Positions 6,659-8,685 of a DNA stretch of 8,685 nucleotides are shown one piece after another (position 1 is the first letter of the stretch; each line of letters begins with the position of its first letter). The notes beneath the pieces are model-generated. The model saw nothing but the letters and a program-made list of their open reading frames with translations, was not told where the DNA came from and searched no databases. Source of the stretch: Planctomycetaceae bacterium (GTDB taxonomy: Bacteria; Planctomycetota; Planctomycetia; Planctomycetales; Planctomycetaceae); the NCBI GenBank assembly GCA_029259875.1, contig JAJDEK010000476.1, positions 1 through 8,685 on the forward strand, given 5' to 3'. Position numbers and translations under genes: made by a program.

Positions 6659-7563
6659 GAAACGATCCTTCCTGCAGTTGATCTCTGTGATTCCAACAAC
6701 GGAGATGAATATTGAGAGTGCCAGGAATCAAAATTCAGTATTCGAGCATTTGTCAGTATTTGAATACCGATCACAGTTAAGAGCAGCAATCCTCCGGTCC
6801 AGATGGTTAATTGTGCAATATGTTTTTGATTTGGTCGTTTTGTTCTCAGGATGAAAATCACACTGATCATCATGATGCACCAAACAATTTCATAAATAAC
6901 AATGACTGGATCGAAAAACGAAATCGAATGTGGGCCTTTTTGAACGTAAACCCCCAATCCAATCCCAATACCCATGCCAACAGTGAGAAGTGGGGCGGAA
7001 ATCATTAAGGCCCAGCGATTCAAACGTGCTAATTTTGCCAGACTGGGAAGATTGAAACCTTCCGAAAAATTCTGTTTCTGCTTCAATCGCCGATGTTGAA
7101 TCAGATACATCGCGCTGACGACAAAACAAAGTGCTATTCCCACTCCCCCCAAAACCAGTAATGAGGCATGCAACATAGCCCAAGAACGAGTGGCTGGCAC
7201 CACAAGCATATTTGTGGCGTCATCCACAAAATACGATGCAATCACCAAAGCCAACACCAATGGAAACAGAAACAGGCCAATCGAAAGCTCTTCATCAATT
7301 ACATTAATGAACAAAAAGATCGCCACTAATAACCACGAAAATACAATTAACCAGTCATGTGATGAGCTTAACAATGGTGGGAGCTGCGTCTGTCGGGAGC
7401 GATTAAAAATGTATGCAGTCTGTGCTACCAAACCCGCAAGGGAAGACAGAAAGATCAAAGGCCGAATATAGCTGTTCTTTTTTCGCAGAAATCTAGCCAC
7501 CTCCAAACCGAAGGCTACCAGATAACTGGCCATAAAACAGAAAACTGTCACGTTTGACAACAT
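6655..7563 (-). CDS. HemX/CcsA-like cytochrome c assembly family membrane protein
   Basis: The 302-residue protein has about eight hydrophobic segments, at roughly 4-24, 35-54, 69-88, 94-112, 133-155, 183-206, 216-239 and 250-272. The block SWAMLHASLLVLGGVGIALCF then MYLIQHRRLK (127-161), and the later LARLNRWALMISAPLLTVGMGIG (178-200), are typical of the CcsA/CcmC/HemX superfamily. The Trp-rich WGxxWxWDxxE haem-handling motif of true CcsA is absent. Its place is taken by FFDPVIVIYEIVW (216-228), which fits the HemX branch. HemX proteins are membrane proteins coupled to hemA, and Bacillus HemX lowers the level of glutamyl-tRNA reductase. The 4-nt overlap with hemA and eight-helix topology support the same role here; this is an inference. 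His69, His132 and His211 are candidate haem contacts. The ATG at 7563 has no clear Shine-Dalgarno. An alternative is a system II cytochrome c maturation factor, less likely because no ResB/Ccs1 gene is adjacent. Confidence 0.87.
   Translation of the reverse strand: MLSNVTVFCFMASYLVAFGLEVARFLRKKNSYIRPLIFLSSLAGLVAQTAYIFNRSRQTQLPPLLSSSHDWLIVFSWLLVAIFLFINVIDEELSIGLFLFPLVLALVIASYFVDDATNMLVVPATRSWAMLHASLLVLGGVGIALCFVVSAMYLIQHRRLKQKQNFSEGFNLPSLAKLARLNRWALMISAPLLTVGMGIGIGLGVYVQKGPHSISFFDPVIVIYEIVWCIMMISVIFILRTKRPNQKHIAQLTIWTGGLLLLTVIGIQILTNARILNFDSWHSQYSSPLLESQRSTAGRIVS
6666..6673 (-). promoter_or_regulatory. Strong Shine-Dalgarno of hemA, inside the end of the hemX-like gene
   Basis: AGGAAGGA is followed by seven bases and GTG (6658-6656). 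The same bases encode the last codons of the upstream membrane protein. The GTGA junction puts the hemA start and the upstream TGA stop in a 4-nt overlap, typical of translational coupling. This fixes GTG as the hemA start. Confidence 0.85.
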
Positions 7564-7657
7564 GCTTGGTACTTTATCTTTGATACTTTGTTTAAGACGA
7601 CCGAAACAAAAGTGGATATAGACTTTTCGTTACTGATGGATACCAGAACGACTACCT

Positions 7658-7663
7658 ATTATA
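7658..7663 (-). promoter_or_regulatory. Candidate sigma-70 -10 element for hemX-hemA
   Basis: The minus strand carries a perfect TATAAT within the short palindrome CCTATAATAGG (7665-7655). It would give a leader of roughly 85-90 nt before the hemX-like ATG. The -35 side is weak: TTGCCC lies 19 bases upstream and nothing better sits at 17. Only the -10 is convincing. Confidence 0.4.
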
Positions 7664-7672
7664 GGCCTGTTC

Positions 7673-7688
7673 AGCAAGTTAAGGGCAA
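7673..7688 (-). promoter_or_regulatory. Near-consensus -24/-12 (sigma-54) element upstream of the hemX-like gene
   Basis: The minus strand reads TTGCCC-TTAAC-TTGCT, against the consensus TGGCAC-N5-TTGCW. The -12 half is perfect and the spacing to the -24 half is correct. The -24 half matches at four of six positions, and the first G of the normally invariant GG is a T. It begins at the base after the stop codon of the sigma-54-type activator. The missing G makes this weak on its own; the neighbouring activator is the reason for listing it. Confidence 0.25.
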
Positions 7689-7698
7689 GTCATCTTGC
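7683..7698 (-). terminator. Short hairpin across the stop codon of the sigma-54 activator gene
   Basis: GGCAAG-ATGA-CTTGCC is a perfect six-base-pair stem with a four-base loop that includes the TGA stop. No T-run follows on either strand, so a classic intrinsic terminator is not shown. It could weakly stop or stabilise the transcript, or be chance. It also overlaps the candidate -24/-12 element. Confidence 0.25.
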
Positions 7699-8685
7699 CT
7701 CGGATTCTAACTCGTACTCTGATATTTTTTTATGCAGTGTATTACGGTTAATTCCTAAACGGGTGGCCGTTTTGGTCTGAACACCTTGACAAGATCGTAA
7801 AACTTGCAAAATCAATTCTTTTTCCACCTGTGACACCACTTGAGTATGCACATTGGTCGAGGTTTCACCAACACTCTGTAATTCTAAGGTCACTAATTCG
7901 CGGCACAAAGATACGGGGTCTTGAGTTTTGGAAGACAGTGAACGAGGAACCGCTTTCCCTGTAACATGCCCGGGTAATAAATCGAGAGAGGGTCCCTCTT
8001 CACCCGAGAGCACAATGAGACGTTCTACATAATTTTGCAGTTCTCTGACATTACCTGGCCAGGCATAATTCTTAAAAGTCGACAATACCTCATCTGAAAA
8101 ATGAGGCAAAGCGATCTTTTCTGCTGCAGAAAGCTGTTTTGCAAAAAAGTGTATTAATTCCGGAATATCATCAGCACGATCACGCAAAGGTGGTAAATCG
8201 ATCGGAATGACATTGAGACGATAGTATAAATCTTCACGAAACCGCTCTGCTTCAATTTCATCCAGCAGATTTCGATTCGTTGCTGCCACAATTCGACAGT
8301 CTACTTGAATCGAACGCGTATCTCCCACGCGTTCAAATTCGTGCTCCTGCAGCACTCGCAATAATTTTACCTGTAGTGTGAAGCTGACGGAATTGATTTC
8401 ATCCAGAAAGATCGTTCCACCGTGTGCTGCCTCGAAACGACCTGTCCGATTTTCTACCGCGCTGGTGAAGGCACCTTTAATATGCCCGAATAGCTCACTT
8501 TCTAGTAGATTTTCACTCAATGCGCCGCAGTTCACCCGTATGAAAGGACCCGTGGCGCGGGGGCTTAACTCATGAACTGCTCTGGCAATGAGTTCTTTTC
8601 CGGTACCGGTTTCACCCGTTAGTAATACAGTGGATGACGTACTGGCAGCACGACGGGTCAAGCGATATACATTCCGCATAGCCGG
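7690..8685 (-). CDS. Sigma-54-dependent transcriptional activator (AAA+ and Fis-type HTH), N-terminus cut by window edge
   Basis: The frame is open to the right edge. The visible Met (8679) is preceded in frame by Pro-Ala and matches the internal 'S.aM..v' start of the AAA+ domain, so it is not the true start; any receiver or sensor domain lies outside. Numbered from that Met, the sequence has Walker A GETGTGKE (22-29), [13 protein letters not shown] (62-74), Walker [11 protein letters not shown] (87-96), the sensor and arginine-finger stretch ATNRN to REDLYYRLN (133-156), [13 protein letters not shown] (163-175), sensor [16 protein letters not shown] (207-220) and a C-terminal Fis-type HTH (about 285-322, [16 protein letters not shown]). 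Such proteins use ATP to remodel the closed sigma-54 RNA polymerase complex from upstream sites. The sigma-54 contact loop is GAFTSA, not the usual GAFTGA. The gene lies 126 nt upstream of hemX-hemA on the same strand. The effector and targets are unknown. Confidence 0.95.
   Translation of the reverse strand, partial: PAMRNVYRLTRRAASTSSTVLLTGETGTGKELIARAVHELSPRATGPFIRVNCGALSENLLESELFGHIKGAFTSAVENRTGRFEAAHGGTIFLDEINSVSFTLQVKLLRVLQEHEFERVGDTRSIQVDCRIVAATNRNLLDEIEAERFREDLYYRLNVIPIDLPPLRDRADDIPELIHFFAKQLSAAEKIALPHFSDEVLSTFKNYAWPGNVRELQNYVERLIVLSGEEGPSLDLLPGHVTGKAVPRSLSSKTQDPVSLCRELVTLELQSVGETSTNVHTQVVSQVEKELILQVLRSCQGVQTKTATRLGINRNTLHKKISEYELESEAR
8461..8463 (-). other. Ser codon replacing the second Gly of the GAFTGA loop
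   Basis: The codons run GGT GCC TTC ACC AGC GCG, giving Gly-Ala-Phe-Thr-Ser-Ala at residues 69-74 counted from the visible Met. In most sigma-54 activators the fifth residue is Gly. The flanking residues are well conserved (ELFGH before, NRTGRFEAA after), so a frame error is unlikely. Confidence 0.9.

Noticed and set aside
8679..8679. Met at 8679 as the real start of the sigma-54 activator
   Set aside because: It falls at the usual internal Met at the beginning of the AAA+ domain, the frame stays open to the window edge, and no ribosome site can be seen. The gene is treated as 5'-truncated.
1..8685. Mobile element, CRISPR array, defence or toxin-antitoxin cassette, biosynthetic cluster
   Set aside because: No transposase, integrase, terminal inverted repeats, spaced direct repeats or such enzyme families were seen on either strand. 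The genes are housekeeping or typical of the lineage.

Overview
The window looks like chromosomal DNA from a planctomycete, most likely a Gimesia-like member of the Planctomycetaceae. The main reason is the 1016-residue gene at 1479-4529. It joins a PVC-type 'membrane-bound dehydrogenase' propeller, HEAT-like helical repeats and a C-terminal CxxCH haem domain, an architecture known from Planctomycetes and Verrucomicrobia. Base composition is moderate, and no gene stands out by eye in codon use or as mobile DNA. The genus is an inference.

Layout, left to right. (1) 1-171, minus: the N-terminal 57 codons of a GT4-type glycosyltransferase, apparently starting at TTG and running off the left edge. 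(2) 172-409: a short divergent intergenic region. (3) 410-1465, plus: complete queA, for queuosine synthesis in tRNA. (4) 1479-4529, minus: the large secreted or anchored dehydrogenase/cytochrome protein, convergent with queA across 13 nt. (5) 4530-4889: a 360-bp divergent spacer with no convincing gene and one 14-bp imperfect palindrome. (6) 4890-5366, plus: a small four-helix membrane protein, tentatively DUF4149/TMEM205-like. (7) 5378-6658, minus: hemA, glutamyl-tRNA reductase. (8) 6655-7563, minus: a HemX/CcsA-like eight-helix membrane protein whose stop overlaps the hemA GTG start by 4 nt. (9) 7564-7689: a 126-bp spacer with a perfect TATAAT and an overlapping near-consensus -24/-12 element. 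(10) 7690-8685, minus: the AAA+ and Fis-HTH part of a sigma-54 activator, cut off at its N-terminus by the right edge.

The clearest functional unit is hemX-hemA, a translationally coupled pair for the first committed step of C5-pathway tetrapyrrole synthesis. The sigma-54-type activator lies just upstream on the same strand. It carries GAFTSA in place of the usual GAFTGA loop, which touches the function that defines the family. The remaining genes (tRNA modification, glycosyl transfer, oxidative metabolism) are housekeeping or lineage-typical and are not obviously linked.

I found no CRISPR array, tRNA, rRNA, insertion sequence, phage gene or toxin/defence cassette. I do not see a previously undescribed multi-gene system. 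The points most worth following up are the GAFTSA loop, the possible sigma-54 element before hemX, and the identity of the small membrane protein.
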